Source of the DNA: Schizochytrium sp. CCTCC M209059
Lineage: Eukaryota; Sar; Bigyra; Thraustochytrida; Thraustochytriidae
Direction: 5' to 3'
DNA length: 64,000 nucleotides
Assembly: GCA_000818945.1 (NCBI GenBank)
Contig: KN805445.1
Location: 81,852 to 145,851 of the forward strand
The position numbers and the translations under genes are program-made. The notes beneath the pieces are model-generated. The model had not been told where the DNA came from and did not search any database. It was given only the letters and a program-made list of their open reading frames with translations. This document shows positions 17,850 through 26,889 of this stretch, in pieces. The number at the start of each line of letters is the position of its first letter. Within the stretch, counting starts at the first letter, position 1.

Positions 17850-20800
17850 TCAAATTTCAAAGTCGTACGGCATAGGCGTCTGAGGGCCGCCCATACCCGG
17901 TGGCGGCGTGGGAGGTGGTGATGGTGGCATTGCGTTTGGTGCAGCGAGCGAGTAAAAGGAAGAGTTGTTGCGCGAGCCAAACGAAGAAGGCGACATTTGA
18001 AAGGAGGCCATCTGTCTGGTGTTGGTGTCCTTGGACTTTGAGCCCTTGGAAAAACTGTGGTCCGTAGTGTCGACCGTCGCCCGCGCGAGCTCGTCGCGGA
18101 GACCGAGCTTAGCGGCCCACAGCTGGTAGTTGCGCTTGTGCATGCCAAAGACAATAAAGATGAGAATGCTCTGGCTCATAATCACACAAAAGGTGAGCCA
18201 GAGTGATCCGCGACGCAATCCTCCAGGTTGCGTAAGACCACAACCAACCTGATCCCCGGGCGCATCAATGAGCATGCTGATATCAGCAGCAGGGTTCGTG
18301 GCCGGGTCAGTAATGCCGTTGGCAAAGTTGGTCAAAAGACAAGTCACCCATGCCGTGCCCTGCTCCGTGTAGGTGCCCTCCATAAAGAAATTGGTAAAGC
18401 GGAAGAAGAAGATGTTGAGCCACACAAAGATGAAGAGCAGCACGAAAAGCATTGGCGTACGGTACATGGCAAGACGCTTGGCACGGCGCGCGCTCGCGGT
18501 GGTGCCCTGATTCAAATGTGACGACTGATTCACATGGCGCATAATGGTGTAGATGACGCGGCCCATCATGATTGAGCCAGCCACAAAGCAGCAGGCAATG
18601 AACATGTAAAAGCCCACCCATTCCACAATCGTGCCCGATTCCTCTGTGATCAGCGCCCAGGGAGTCGGAGGCTGAAATCCGAGTTCGCGAAGACCGGCAA
18701 TAACAGACGTCGAGATGATGGGAACGCTCCAAGCAAACGCGTGGTACTGGCGACGGTTCGCGTCCGTGCTGCGCGCGCCCCACACAAGCTTACGGTAGAG
18801 ATCAAAGGCCTGGCAAAGCCACCAGGCGCAAAGCGCAGTTCCAAAAAAGACCAACCACATAGCCTGAAAGACCGCAAGTGTAAAACCACTGTTCTTGAGC
18901 GTGTTGGGCTGCGAGTTGTCGAGGCAAAGGTTGTCCGTGGGATTAAAGTCCTTGGTACTCACCATCGCAAGCATGGCCACGGAGATGTTGAACGAGCAAA
19001 TCGAGAGCCAAAAGGTCATGTACTGTTTGCTCTTTTCTTGAAAAATTGCCCAGGTGGCGATCATAAAGGCGCTCATGAGCACGCCCATGCAGCTCAGCAC
19101 AAACTGCACCGTTCCAAAGACCTCCATGTCGTCCCTCGTGAGCATCGTTCCCAAGCACGGAAGCGCGCAGCACGTAGCACTGTTAATTGTGTTGGCAGTC
19201 GGCGAGTCCGGCACGACGAGCGGACTCGGGCACTCGCAAAACTCTCCCTGCAGCTCAGCGAGCTCGGCATCGGTCATGGAGTCCTTGTACAGCGCCTTGC
19301 TGATCGTTGGGTCGCTAACATCACTTTGCATCGATGGGAGCGGGTTAATCACGGCCCCGTTAAAAGCACCAGCGTCAAGGCTCACCGAGGTCGGGTCGTT
19401 GATCATAGCCACGTAGTCTCCGAGGCTACCGAGGGAGGCTGGGTTCGCAAACGTCTGCGTGGTCTCCGGGAAGCTTTCGAGGCCGTTAAAGCTGTTGAGG
19501 CAGCCCCAAAAGGAGTCTTCGCCGTTCGGGCAGGCCGTCTCGTTGAGCACACCGTCGCAAACCGGCTGCGCAGCAGCGGGCAATGAGGGCAAGATGCTGG
19601 CACATTCCGTGGCGTAGCGCGTGCACACGTCTCGTGAAACAAAACGGGGTAACGCGTATGTGAGTGGGATCTGGTTATTGGCGCGCGCCGAGGCGAGGTC
19701 GGTGGCGTCGCAGCCCCCAAACTCATCAGGGACAAGGCAAAGCGACTTGAACTGTGGCTTCATGAGTCCCTGGCCGCAGGCGTACTCGCGGAAAGCCGCC
19801 TGGCAACGCACAGAGGCCCACTTGGGGAAAATCCCGACGCTGTAGTTGATGCGCAGCAAGAGACAGTCACGCGAGTTGTAAGCGCTGTAGCCGGCGTACG
19901 TGCACAACGGCGAGCTTGCGGGATAGTTGGCAAACTTGGGCGTTCCCTCCCACTCGACCGGGCAGCTCTCCGCGTCCCAGGTTCCAAGGTCAGGTTCGGA
20001 CGTCGTCGATTCCATGCGCGAGGCAAGGGGGCCCATGCCCACAGTGGTTGGCACGTAAAATGCGCGCGGGTACGTGTCCGTCTTTCCAGAGCTGAGGCAG
20101 GCGCTAGCTTCCGCTTCGGTCGCGCCTGCCGCCAGCTGCATGAGCTGGTCGCGAGATGCGAGCGAATGGATGAGCATAAGGTCCTGATTGTCGTCATAGC
20201 CAGGGGCTGTGGTGCTCTCGTATCCTACAACTTTGGCGCACACCGATGACTCGGGCAAAACGTCGAAAGTTCTCTCAAGCTCGGCCGCATCGGACGTCGG
20301 CGTGGTGCAGCCATACACAGCAGCGACATCTGCGCAAGAGAGCGTGGCACCGGAGCCGTTGGGAGCACAGTTGTCGGCTCCGTTCTCACCTTCGGCCTTG
20401 AAAATTTGAGCGTCGATGACCGCTGCGAGGTCAATCTGTTCGTCTTCCGGAAAGATGTCAAGCGTCAATGTGCCCGAAACATCGACCGTCGCCTCACATG
20501 AGGGCGACAGGTTGAGCGCCTTGAGGGCATTGAGCGTGTACGGTGTCTGGAGACAAGTAGCATTAAAGCTAGGACCACATTGGGCCAGCATGGCCGAGTA
20601 CTCGGACACAACGGCAGAGTCCTCTGAGCCTCCAGACATGGCCGAGATCATGGATGGATAGAACATGCCAGACACGAGTGGGCAGTCGCCTGCGACAGTG
20701 ACTCCGAAAACAGAGGAAGGCTCATTGGGGCTCACGAGCGAAAGCTTCTCGCACGACTCGCGGCATGGAAAGACGGGCAGGGCCACGCCGCACACACTCG

Positions 20801-21230
20801 TGCTTTCGTCCCAGAACAGAAATTCCGTGATGCAGTCGCCCTCGGTGATAGGGTACGAGCTGGCGTAGTGGGTTGCGACTTCGGCATCGGTATTGAGAAA
20901 GAACGCGGGCACAGTCTGGCATTTGGGAAATTTCGCCATGCACACGGTCTGCTTAAGCGCGGAACCGCACGATGTCGGCAGCAATTTGAGCAGGAGCGCG
21001 AGCGTGCTGTCTCCGCCGGTCAAGCTGGCAAAGGCGTCGAGCTCCATTTCGGTCTGCGTTAGGGACGCGTTCGCCGCAAAGTACCTGTAGTCGACCACAC
21101 CTGCGCAGAGGCCGAGGGAGCCGTCGACGAAGTCCTCGTACGTCCTGCACTCCTGTGCTTGCGCCACGGCGAGCACGACGGCCGTCGCCACCAAGGCGGC
21201 GAGCCGCCTCGCGCCCGAGGTCGCCGCCAT
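17850..21230 (-). CDS. Frizzled-like seven-transmembrane receptor with large Cys-rich ectodomain
   Basis: An 1126-residue membrane receptor. ATG 21230 opens a clear signal peptide (ARRLAALVATAVVLAVAQAQ). Residues ~30-690 form a secreted-type, Cys-rich, N-glycosylation-rich region with several repeats of the pattern CRTYEDF...C...C, including CPLVSGMFYPSM and FPCRESCEKL, the latter recalling Frizzled-type cysteine-rich domains. The 7TM core is ~700-1025 (TVQFVLSCMGVLMSAFMIATW opens it; WLTFCVIMSQSILIFIVFG is TM7). Directly after TM7 comes KRNYQLW, close to the KTxxxW motif by which Frizzleds bind Dishevelled. The Ser-rich tail is ~90 residues. Frizzled/Smoothened-like receptors exist outside animals (for example in Dictyostelium), where ligands are mostly unknown. 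A 3.2-kb intergenic region separates it from the divergent MYB gene. Confidence 0.85.
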   Translation of the reverse strand: MAATSGARRLAALVATAVVLAVAQAQECRTYEDFVDGSLGLCAGVVDYRYFAANASLTQTEMELDAFASLTGGDSTLALLLKLLPTSCGSALKQTVCMAKFPKCQTVPAFFLNTDAEVATHYASSYPITEGDCITEFLFWDESTSVCGVALPVFPCRESCEKLSLVSPNEPSSVFGVTVAGDCPLVSGMFYPSMISAMSGGSEDSAVVSEYSAMLAQCGPSFNATCLQTPYTLNALKALNLSPSCEATVDVSGTLTLDIFPEDEQIDLAAVIDAQIFKAEGENGADNCAPNGSGATLSCADVAAVYGCTTPTSDAAELERTFDVLPESSVCAKVVGYESTTAPGYDDNQDLMLIHSLASRDQLMQLAAGATEAEASACLSSGKTDTYPRAFYVPTTVGMGPLASRMESTTSEPDLGTWDAESCPVEWEGTPKFANYPASSPLCTYAGYSAYNSRDCLLLRINYSVGIFPKWASVRCQAAFREYACGQGLMKPQFKSLCLVPDEFGGCDATDLASARANNQIPLTYALPRFVSRDVCTRYATECASILPSLPAAAQPVCDGVLNETACPNGEDSFWGCLNSFNGLESFPETTQTFANPASLGSLGDYVAMINDPTSVSLDAGAFNGAVINPLPSMQSDVSDPTISKALYKDSMTDAELAELQGEFCECPSPLVVPDSPTANTINSATCCALPCLGTMLTRDDMEVFGTVQFVLSCMGVLMSAFMIATWAIFQEKSKQYMTFWLSICSFNISVAMLAMVSTKDFNPTDNLCLDNSQPNTLKNSGFTLAVFQAMWLVFFGTALCAWWLCQAFDLYRKLVWGARSTDANRRQYHAFAWSVPIISTSVIAGLRELGFQPPTPWALITEESGTIVEWVGFYMFIACCFVAGSIMMGRVIYTIMRHVNQSSHLNQGTTASARRAKRLAMYRTPMLFVLLFIFVWLNIFFFRFTNFFMEGTYTEQGTAWVTCLLTNFANGITDPATNPAADISMLIDAPGDQVGCGLTQPGGLRRGSLWLTFCVIMSQSILIFIVFGMHKRNYQLWAAKLGLRDELARATVDTTDHSFSKGSKSKDTNTRQMASFQMSPSSFGSRNNSSFYSLAAPNAMPPSPPPTPPPGMGGPQTPMPYDFEI

Positions 21231-22770
21231 CGTCCGCCCCAGTCGCGTCAAGCCCCCGCCTCAGCTCCACTCCGTCCTGGCTCCGCGCCGGAGCAAGCTC
21301 GCCTGTGTGTTTGCTCGCCGACCTGGTCGACTCCGGGGCTGCCCGAGCGAGTGCCTGAACGGGTTGGTTGGGTGTTTGTTCGCCTGTCCCCGCTGCTGTT
21401 TGCTGTGCAAGCCGAGGCCGGTCTCCCCAAAGCGAGACGCGCCTGCTTCAGGCGCGCGAGCTCCGAGCTGGCACGCCGCGGCACGCGCCTCGCCGCCTCG
21501 CCTCGCCTCGCCTCGCGCCTGCTCTCTCCTCCCGCGCGCTCCCCGCGTCTGCGCCGAGCGGCCGGCCGGCCGGGCGGAGGGGGAGACGGAGCGGCGAGGA
21601 CGCGGCGCTGCTCGGGCCGAGCTGGATGCGATGGACGGGATGGATGGACAGCGAGGGAGGCGGAGCTCGGAGATTGCGCGGAGCGGGAGGGACCCCTGGA
21701 CCCCTTCCCTCGCCTCCTTGCGCGGCTTCCCGCGGCCCCGCGCCGCCTTGGAAAGAAAGCTGGCCGGCCGGCCGCCTCGCGCTCGCGCCGAACGGGGCGG
21801 AGCGGGCGGGCAGAGCAGAGCAGCAGGGCAGAGCGGAGCAGAACAGCGCGGAGGAGGCCGGAGAGAGAGCGGGCCTGGGCGAGCAGGTTTGCGGCTTTGC
21901 TGCTGCGGCGGCCGAGGGGAAGTATCGATGGGGAGGCGAGAGGAAGAAAGAGGGGGAGAAAGAGGAGCCGAGGAGAGGCAACGCCGGGATCGCTTGCGGA
22001 GGAGGTCGACGCGGAGGCGAGGAGGAGGAGGAGGAGGAGGAGGAGAGAAGAACGCGCGAGCGAGAGAGACGCGCGAGAGAGAGAGACGCGCGAGCGAGAG
22101 AGACACGCGCGAGCCTGGGCATTATGGAGGCGGAAAAAAGAATCGACGCAGAAGGAGGGGGGGGTACGGCAGGAGAGTTAGGGGAACACCTGGGTGAGGA
22201 TCCAAGGGGTTGTAGGGGGAGGTAGAGGCCGTGCGCGCAAAAGGTGCGAAGTGCCCTGTGTACCGGGAGCAGGCGTCCCCCGGAGTCGAGGGTGAGAAGT
22301 GACCTCTCGCGCGCACACCATCTGTCGTGCTCTCCTTCTTTGCTCTGCTTTGCTTTGCTGAAATAAAACAAAACAAGACAAAACAAAACAACACAAAGCA
22401 CACGAGAATCGCTGTCGCAGTTGCATTGCTTGCGTTTGCCATCAGTCCTCCCTGTCATGGTGGGCAGCCCAAGTTTCTTCAAGGATGTGCGCATTTCTCT
22501 AGCCTCGCCGTCTACGATATGTCGACCATGAACGGATGGTGTGGATGGATGGACGGTAGATCAAGAGTCGCACGAGGAAGTACTTCCACGGCTACTCTTT
22601 CGTCTCCGTGTGCCTTCGAAAGTAGTCGCTTTTTCTTTGTTGCTCTTTTCGCGCTAGTCGGCTTCCGCAGTTGTCGCTGTTATGTGCGAGAGCGGTGCGG
22701 ATGCGGCCATTACTTTGACACGGACGCGAACAGTGCAAATCTGGCAGGGGTGTCCTAAATCGTCCGCAAG

Positions 22771-22797
22771 CAGCAGCAGCAGCAGCAGCAGCAGCAG
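22771..22797 (+). repeat. (CAG)9 trinucleotide repeat
   Basis: Nine perfect CAG units in intergenic DNA. Confidence 0.9.
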
Positions 22798-23845
22798 AGG
22801 CAGCTGCAGCTGGCTGCAGACTGTGTGAGCGCACGCCGCATCTTGGCGTCGGAGAAAGCCGAGGCGCAGTACTACAGGATGGATGGAGAGCCGTGGCTCT
22901 GCCAAGATCGGCCCCGTCGGTGGCCATGGTGGCTGTGGCCATGGCGGCCGCCCTCGGTCGATGATAAGCAGCGTCGTAGAAGGGTCAAGAAGAGCATTGC
23001 TGGAGCCTGACAGGAATCCAAGTTGTGCGTGCAAGAGGACGGCACGCGATCATCGCCGCGCAGCCACGCGGCAGCACAGCAAAGCACAGCACAGCACAGA
23101 GAGCGGCGACCAGCGCAGCTCAAGGGGCAAGAAGCTGCAGCTGCAGGCCGGAAGCGCGTGCCACGAAGCGCGTCTCGGAAGTGCTGCACGCGGAAACGAT
23201 CGCAGGCGTGAACAGACGCAAATCGCTCCCCTGTCTGCCAGTGTCCACGCAGAGTTTAGGTTTCGTGCATGTCCTCGCGATGCGTACCCCCGCGTTGCGC
23301 AGTCTGCCATCCAAGTGGTTTCGTGACCGGCCGAAACCACGTTGTTTAACAGCAATTTTGCAATCCAAATTTCGAGGATTTCGACCAACCACATCCAGCG
23401 AGCAAAGTAAAGCAAGCAAAGCAAAACAAAAGAAAGCAAGACAGCAAGACAGCGAGCAAGAAAGATTTATACTGACAGCCCGTGAACAGCCAGTCTTCAT
23501 GCAACTCCCCGCCGCCGCTAGCCAGCCATGCCTGCAAGCTCGATCGTCAACGGCGAGGACCAAGACCGGTTCCTCTTCGTTCTATAACACGCCAAACCCG
23601 AGGAAAGGAGACCAATCCGTCATCGCGGCTCGCGCCCGGCGCGACGGGGCGCGTCGCAAGAGGCCTGCGAGGGTCGCCCCCGCTCGCTCGAGCGCGTGTT
23701 CGAGTGACGCGTTCACCCGCGCCGTCGGTCTCCGAGCGCTGGGTCGAGGAGCAGCCGCTGCCGTGCGTGTCTGACGCGCGGCGAGGCGGCTCGCCATCGT
23801 CTATGCTCGGATCGGCACCCAAGTGTTGGAAACTTGAGCAGCCAG

Positions 23846-24370
23846 CCCAGCCCAGCCCAGCCCAGCCCAGCCCAGCCCAGCCCAGCCCAGCCCAGCCCAG
23901 CCCAGCCCAGCCCAGCCCAGCCCAGCCCAGCCCAGCCCAGCCCAGCCCAGCCCAGCCCAGCCCAGCCCAGCCCAGCCCAGCCCAGCCCAGCCCAGCCCAG
24001 CCCAGCCCAGCCCAGCCCAGCCCAGCCCAGCCCAGCCCAGCCCAGCCCAGCCCAGCCCAGCCCAGCCCAGCCCAGCCCAGCCCAGCCCAGCCCAGCCCAG
24101 CCCAGCCCAGCCCAGCCCAGCCCAGCCCAGCCCAGCCCAGCCCAGCCCAGCCCAGCCCAGCCCAGCCCAGCCCAGCCCAGCCCAGCCCAGCCCAGCCCAG
24201 CCCAGCCCAGCCCAGCCCAGCCCAGCCCAGCCCAGCCCAGCCCAGCCCAGCCCAGCCCAGCCCAGCCCAGCCCAGCCCAGCCCAGCCCAGCCCAGCCCAG
24301 CCCAGCCCAGCCCAGCCCAGCCCAGCCCAGCCCAGCCCAGCCCAGCCCAGCCCAGCCCAGCCCAGCCCAG
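23846..24370. repeat. (CCCAG)105 perfect array, G-quadruplex-prone on the minus strand
   Basis: 105 uninterrupted CCCAG units (525 bp), ending 72 bp before the MYB start codon. The minus strand reads GGGCT repeated, i.e. runs of three G with two-base loops, the classic form for stacked G-quadruplexes. It is not the stramenopile telomere unit (TTAGGG) and both flanks are unique DNA. Confidence 0.95.
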
Positions 24371-24375
24371 CCTCA

Positions 24376-24383
<8 letters not shown>

Positions 24384-24411
<28 letters not shown>
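24384..24411 (+). repeat. (CT)n tract
   Basis: About 14 CT units between the CCCAG array and the MYB ATG, ending 31 bases upstream of it; likely 5' UTR or core promoter. Confidence 0.9.
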
Positions 24412-24442
24412 TTAGCAGTAGCTTCATCTTCAACCACGTACC

Positions 24443-26866
24443 ATGCTTCAAGAAAAGGTGCTCAACATCCTTGCAAGGTCGTTTCCTCACGAGGAAAAAG
24501 CGCTTCTTCGGAAAACCTCGGAAAGCATTATGCACATCGTCATGCAGGACGCTTCGACAGTGCCTAGACCACGAAAGCAAGCCAAGAGAAGCCGAAGTGA
24601 CACGCAAGACCCACAAAGAAGCACCTCGACGTCCATGGGCACTCCCCAGCAAGAGACTGATGTTGTTACGCACCAACTGGCCTCGGCCGAGCCATTACAT
24701 GCGGAGCCTTCGCCACGACTTTCCCACCTATCTGCACCTGAAGATGTACAAGCCGCTCGGGCCAATGGTCAGCGCCAGGGCGACGAAGAGAGTCTTGAAG
24801 AGCGAAAGAAAAAATTCAGAATCCCCCAAAAATGGACTCCAGAGGAAGACGAGCAGCTTCGAAAAGCCGTGGACAAAATCGGCGCTCACAAGTGGAAGAC
24901 CGTTGCAACCCTTGTCGAAGGGAGAGACCATGTACAGTGTTTGCAAAGGTGGAACAAAGTCTTGCAACCTGGTCTCGTCAAAGGTCCGTGGACTCCTAGC
25001 GAAGACGATCTACTTCGCCAGCTTGTGCTCGATGAAAAAATCACGGTCTGGAAAGATGTTGCAGCCCGCGTTCCTGGCCGGACCCCAAAACAGTGTCGCG
25101 AGCGATGGAAGCTGAGTCTTGACCCTGCTATCAATCACACTCCTTTCACTTTGCAAGAAGACGAAAAGCTCGAAAAGCTTCATCGGGAGCTGGGCAATCG
25201 CTGGGCGGAAATCAGACGTCATTTTGCGGGCCGCACGGAGAATGCTGTGAAAACGCGCCTAAAATCCATCATGCGCAGTCGTGCTCGCGAGTGGACCCCC
25301 GAGCAAGACGCCAACTTGCTTCGGTACTATGAAACCTATGGAAAGGACATCCGCGCGATCGCGACTCACTTTCCCGGGCGAACCAAGACCACGATTCGTC
25401 TTCGCATCAAGCAACTCACTGAGACTACACCATTTGCGCTCGAAAGTGTAAGCAGTGAGTCACCCAAGCGCCAGAACCAGCATCAGCACCAGCACCAGCA
25501 TCACGGGCTACAGGTCTCGCTTCAAAGACAGCAGCAACAGTCGTCTGAAGAACCTGCAGAGAGTGAAAACTTTCTCGGCGAAGCTTCAGAGACCGTCGGA
25601 GTAGCCCATCCCATGGCGGCGCGATTGGGCGCAAGCTACGAGGGCATGTCGACCACGCCAACTGCGCATGATCTTGCTCTCGCAACGCCGATGTTTGGCA
25701 CGGGTGGACCGTCGCCACATCCGGGCGCACCGACAGCTTCAAGATTGGATCGAAACGCGAATACCGCGCACGCATCACTTTCTTTTGCCGTTTCCCCGGC
25801 TACATTTGCCTCGCAGGGATCAGCTGAAGCAGAACGCGCGCCTTCAGGCGCGCGTTCTGCTGCTGTTGCTGCTGTTGCTGCTACCGCTCCTAATGCTTCA
25901 AGTCTTGCGCCGAGCGCAGAGGCTCACCACTACCTTTCAAAGATTTCGTCCGATTCCTTGACAGCCTTTTCAAGCAGTCCTTCAACGACACGCGCAAGCG
26001 ACCAGTGTCAAAGCGCGAGTGCTGCACAGCTGGGCGACAAACCAAATCAGACAGCCAAAAGAGATGATCAGCGCACCGGTCAGCCATTTTTTGACGAAAA
26101 TAGTGTGCAGGTGAACTTGGCCCATCGTGTTGCCTCGGACGCATCGTGCCGAGACAATGCGCCACAGCACAAAATCAAGCGTCGAGCGCTAGGACTTTCT
26201 GTGGTCACCAATCCTCCCGCCATTGACCGGCGCGCGCGAGTGGCCCCAGGAACAAGCTCGCCGTGGAATATGTCCCTGCTTCTTGCAAGACCAACACCAA
26301 GACAACAGGCCACTTTCACCCCTGTTGCCATCCATGCAGCGTGTCGCGGCGCCAATTTTGACCAGCCTTTCTCGTCAAGCACGCCAGTTAATGTCACACC
26401 CGTTGGCGCGACTCACCTGGCCTCATCGTTGGAAAGTGCTCCGGTATCAAGACCTGGGAGTGCACTCGCAAACGTCTATGGCGCCGCATCCGTGACACGG
26501 CCGCTTGCGACTGCCTACGATGTGAGTCCAGATGAATTGTCCCGTGCCTCTGTCATTTCTTTTTCTCCTCATGATCCTTCTTCCCATTCTGAAGGGGAAA
26601 ACGCGGGCTTTGCAGATTTCGAAACGTACTCAAATCCCGCAAGGTCCACGGTGTCGCAAGCTGCGCCTCGAGATGCAATCGCAAATTTTTCATCAAACGT
26701 GCCGTCACCAGCGAGCTATATCTCTGCCGGAAATCTTTTGCTCACCTCGCGAGCGCACAAGACGGTCTTTGATTTCCAAGTGGATCAAGCGAGTCTTCAC
26801 CCGCACCAACAAGACATGGACGTCGCCACACCCACGTTAGCCAAGGTTCGAGAGAACCGTTTCTAA
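24443..26866 (+). CDS. MYB transcription factor with four SANT/MYB repeats
   Basis: An 807-residue nuclear DNA-binding protein. Four MYB repeats lie in tandem: ~129-175 ([21 protein letters not shown]), ~182-228 ([13 protein letters not shown]), ~233-277 ([20 protein letters not shown]) and ~283-326 ([17 protein letters not shown]). Each ends with the recognition-helix signature, e.g. [10 protein letters not shown] and RTENAVKTR. The first hydrophobic/aromatic position is Trp in repeats 1, 2 and 4 but Phe in repeat 3. A basic patch at ~41-52 could be a nuclear signal. Residues ~340-807 are Gln/His/Ser/Ala-rich and disordered, probably regulatory. Four repeats suggest SNAPc190/4R-MYB-like or proto-c-MYB relatives; I cannot place it further. 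ATG 24443 is the first in frame after the CT tract. It converges with the TTLL gene, with 23 bp between stops. Confidence 0.9.
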   Translation: MLQEKVLNILARSFPHEEKALLRKTSESIMHIVMQDASTVPRPRKQAKRSRSDTQDPQRSTSTSMGTPQQETDVVTHQLASAEPLHAEPSPRLSHLSAPEDVQAARANGQRQGDEESLEERKKKFRIPQKWTPEEDEQLRKAVDKIGAHKWKTVATLVEGRDHVQCLQRWNKVLQPGLVKGPWTPSEDDLLRQLVLDEKITVWKDVAARVPGRTPKQCRERWKLSLDPAINHTPFTLQEDEKLEKLHRELGNRWAEIRRHFAGRTENAVKTRLKSIMRSRAREWTPEQDANLLRYYETYGKDIRAIATHFPGRTKTTIRLRIKQLTETTPFALESVSSESPKRQNQHQHQHQHHGLQVSLQRQQQQSSEEPAESENFLGEASETVGVAHPMAARLGASYEGMSTTPTAHDLALATPMFGTGGPSPHPGAPTASRLDRNANTAHASLSFAVSPATFASQGSAEAERAPSGARSAAVAAVAATAPNASSLAPSAEAHHYLSKISSDSLTAFSSSPSTTRASDQCQSASAAQLGDKPNQTAKRDDQRTGQPFFDENSVQVNLAHRVASDASCRDNAPQHKIKRRALGLSVVTNPPAIDRRARVAPGTSSPWNMSLLLARPTPRQQATFTPVAIHAACRGANFDQPFSSSTPVNVTPVGATHLASSLESAPVSRPGSALANVYGAASVTRPLATAYDVSPDELSRASVISFSPHDPSSHSEGENAGFADFETYSNPARSTVSQAAPRDAIANFSSNVPSPASYISAGNLLLTSRAHKTVFDFQVDQASLHPHQQDMDVATPTLAKVRENRF
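25830..25859. other. Perfect 13-bp hairpin inside the MYB coding sequence
   Basis: cagaacgcgcgcc, loop ttca, then ggcgcgcgttctg: 13 of 13 bases pair. It lies in the disordered region coding for RAPSGAR. Confidence 0.85.
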
Positions 26867-26889
26867 TGAATTGAAATGTTTTACGTGTT

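Larger units (their letters stand above)
21231..24442. other. 3.2-kb divergent intergenic region, CpG-rich then repeat-rich
   Basis: Between the receptor (minus) and MYB (plus). 21240-22130 is extremely G+C- and CpG-rich with purine-rich runs; long frames in several phases there reflect lack of stops, not genes. 22330-22400 has A-rich AAAACA-type repeats. 22771-22797 is (CAG)9, and 23060-23100 has CAGCA/CACAG repeats. 23846-24370 is the CCCAG array, followed by a CT tract to 24411. I see no convincing gene. Confidence 0.5.

Noticed and set aside
18741..19586. Plus-strand frame over the Frizzled-like receptor
   Set aside because: Antisense shadow; no recognisable domain and codon pattern follows the receptor.
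21159..22494. Several 280-350-codon frames on both strands
   Set aside because: Very GC-rich DNA with few stops; Arg/Ala/Gly/Glu-rich products in all frames and no family resemblance.
22327..22758. 143-codon plus-strand frame with a hydrophobic start
   Set aside because: No conserved motif; composition follows local A-rich and CAG-rich repeats.
23846..24370. CCCAG array as telomeric or interstitial telomere DNA
   Set aside because: Unit differs from TTAGGG and both flanks are unique gene-bearing DNA.
23482..24676. Frames on both strands coding PAQPS or GWAGL repeats
   Set aside because: Translation of the CCCAG array; five-base units give the same peptide in every phase.
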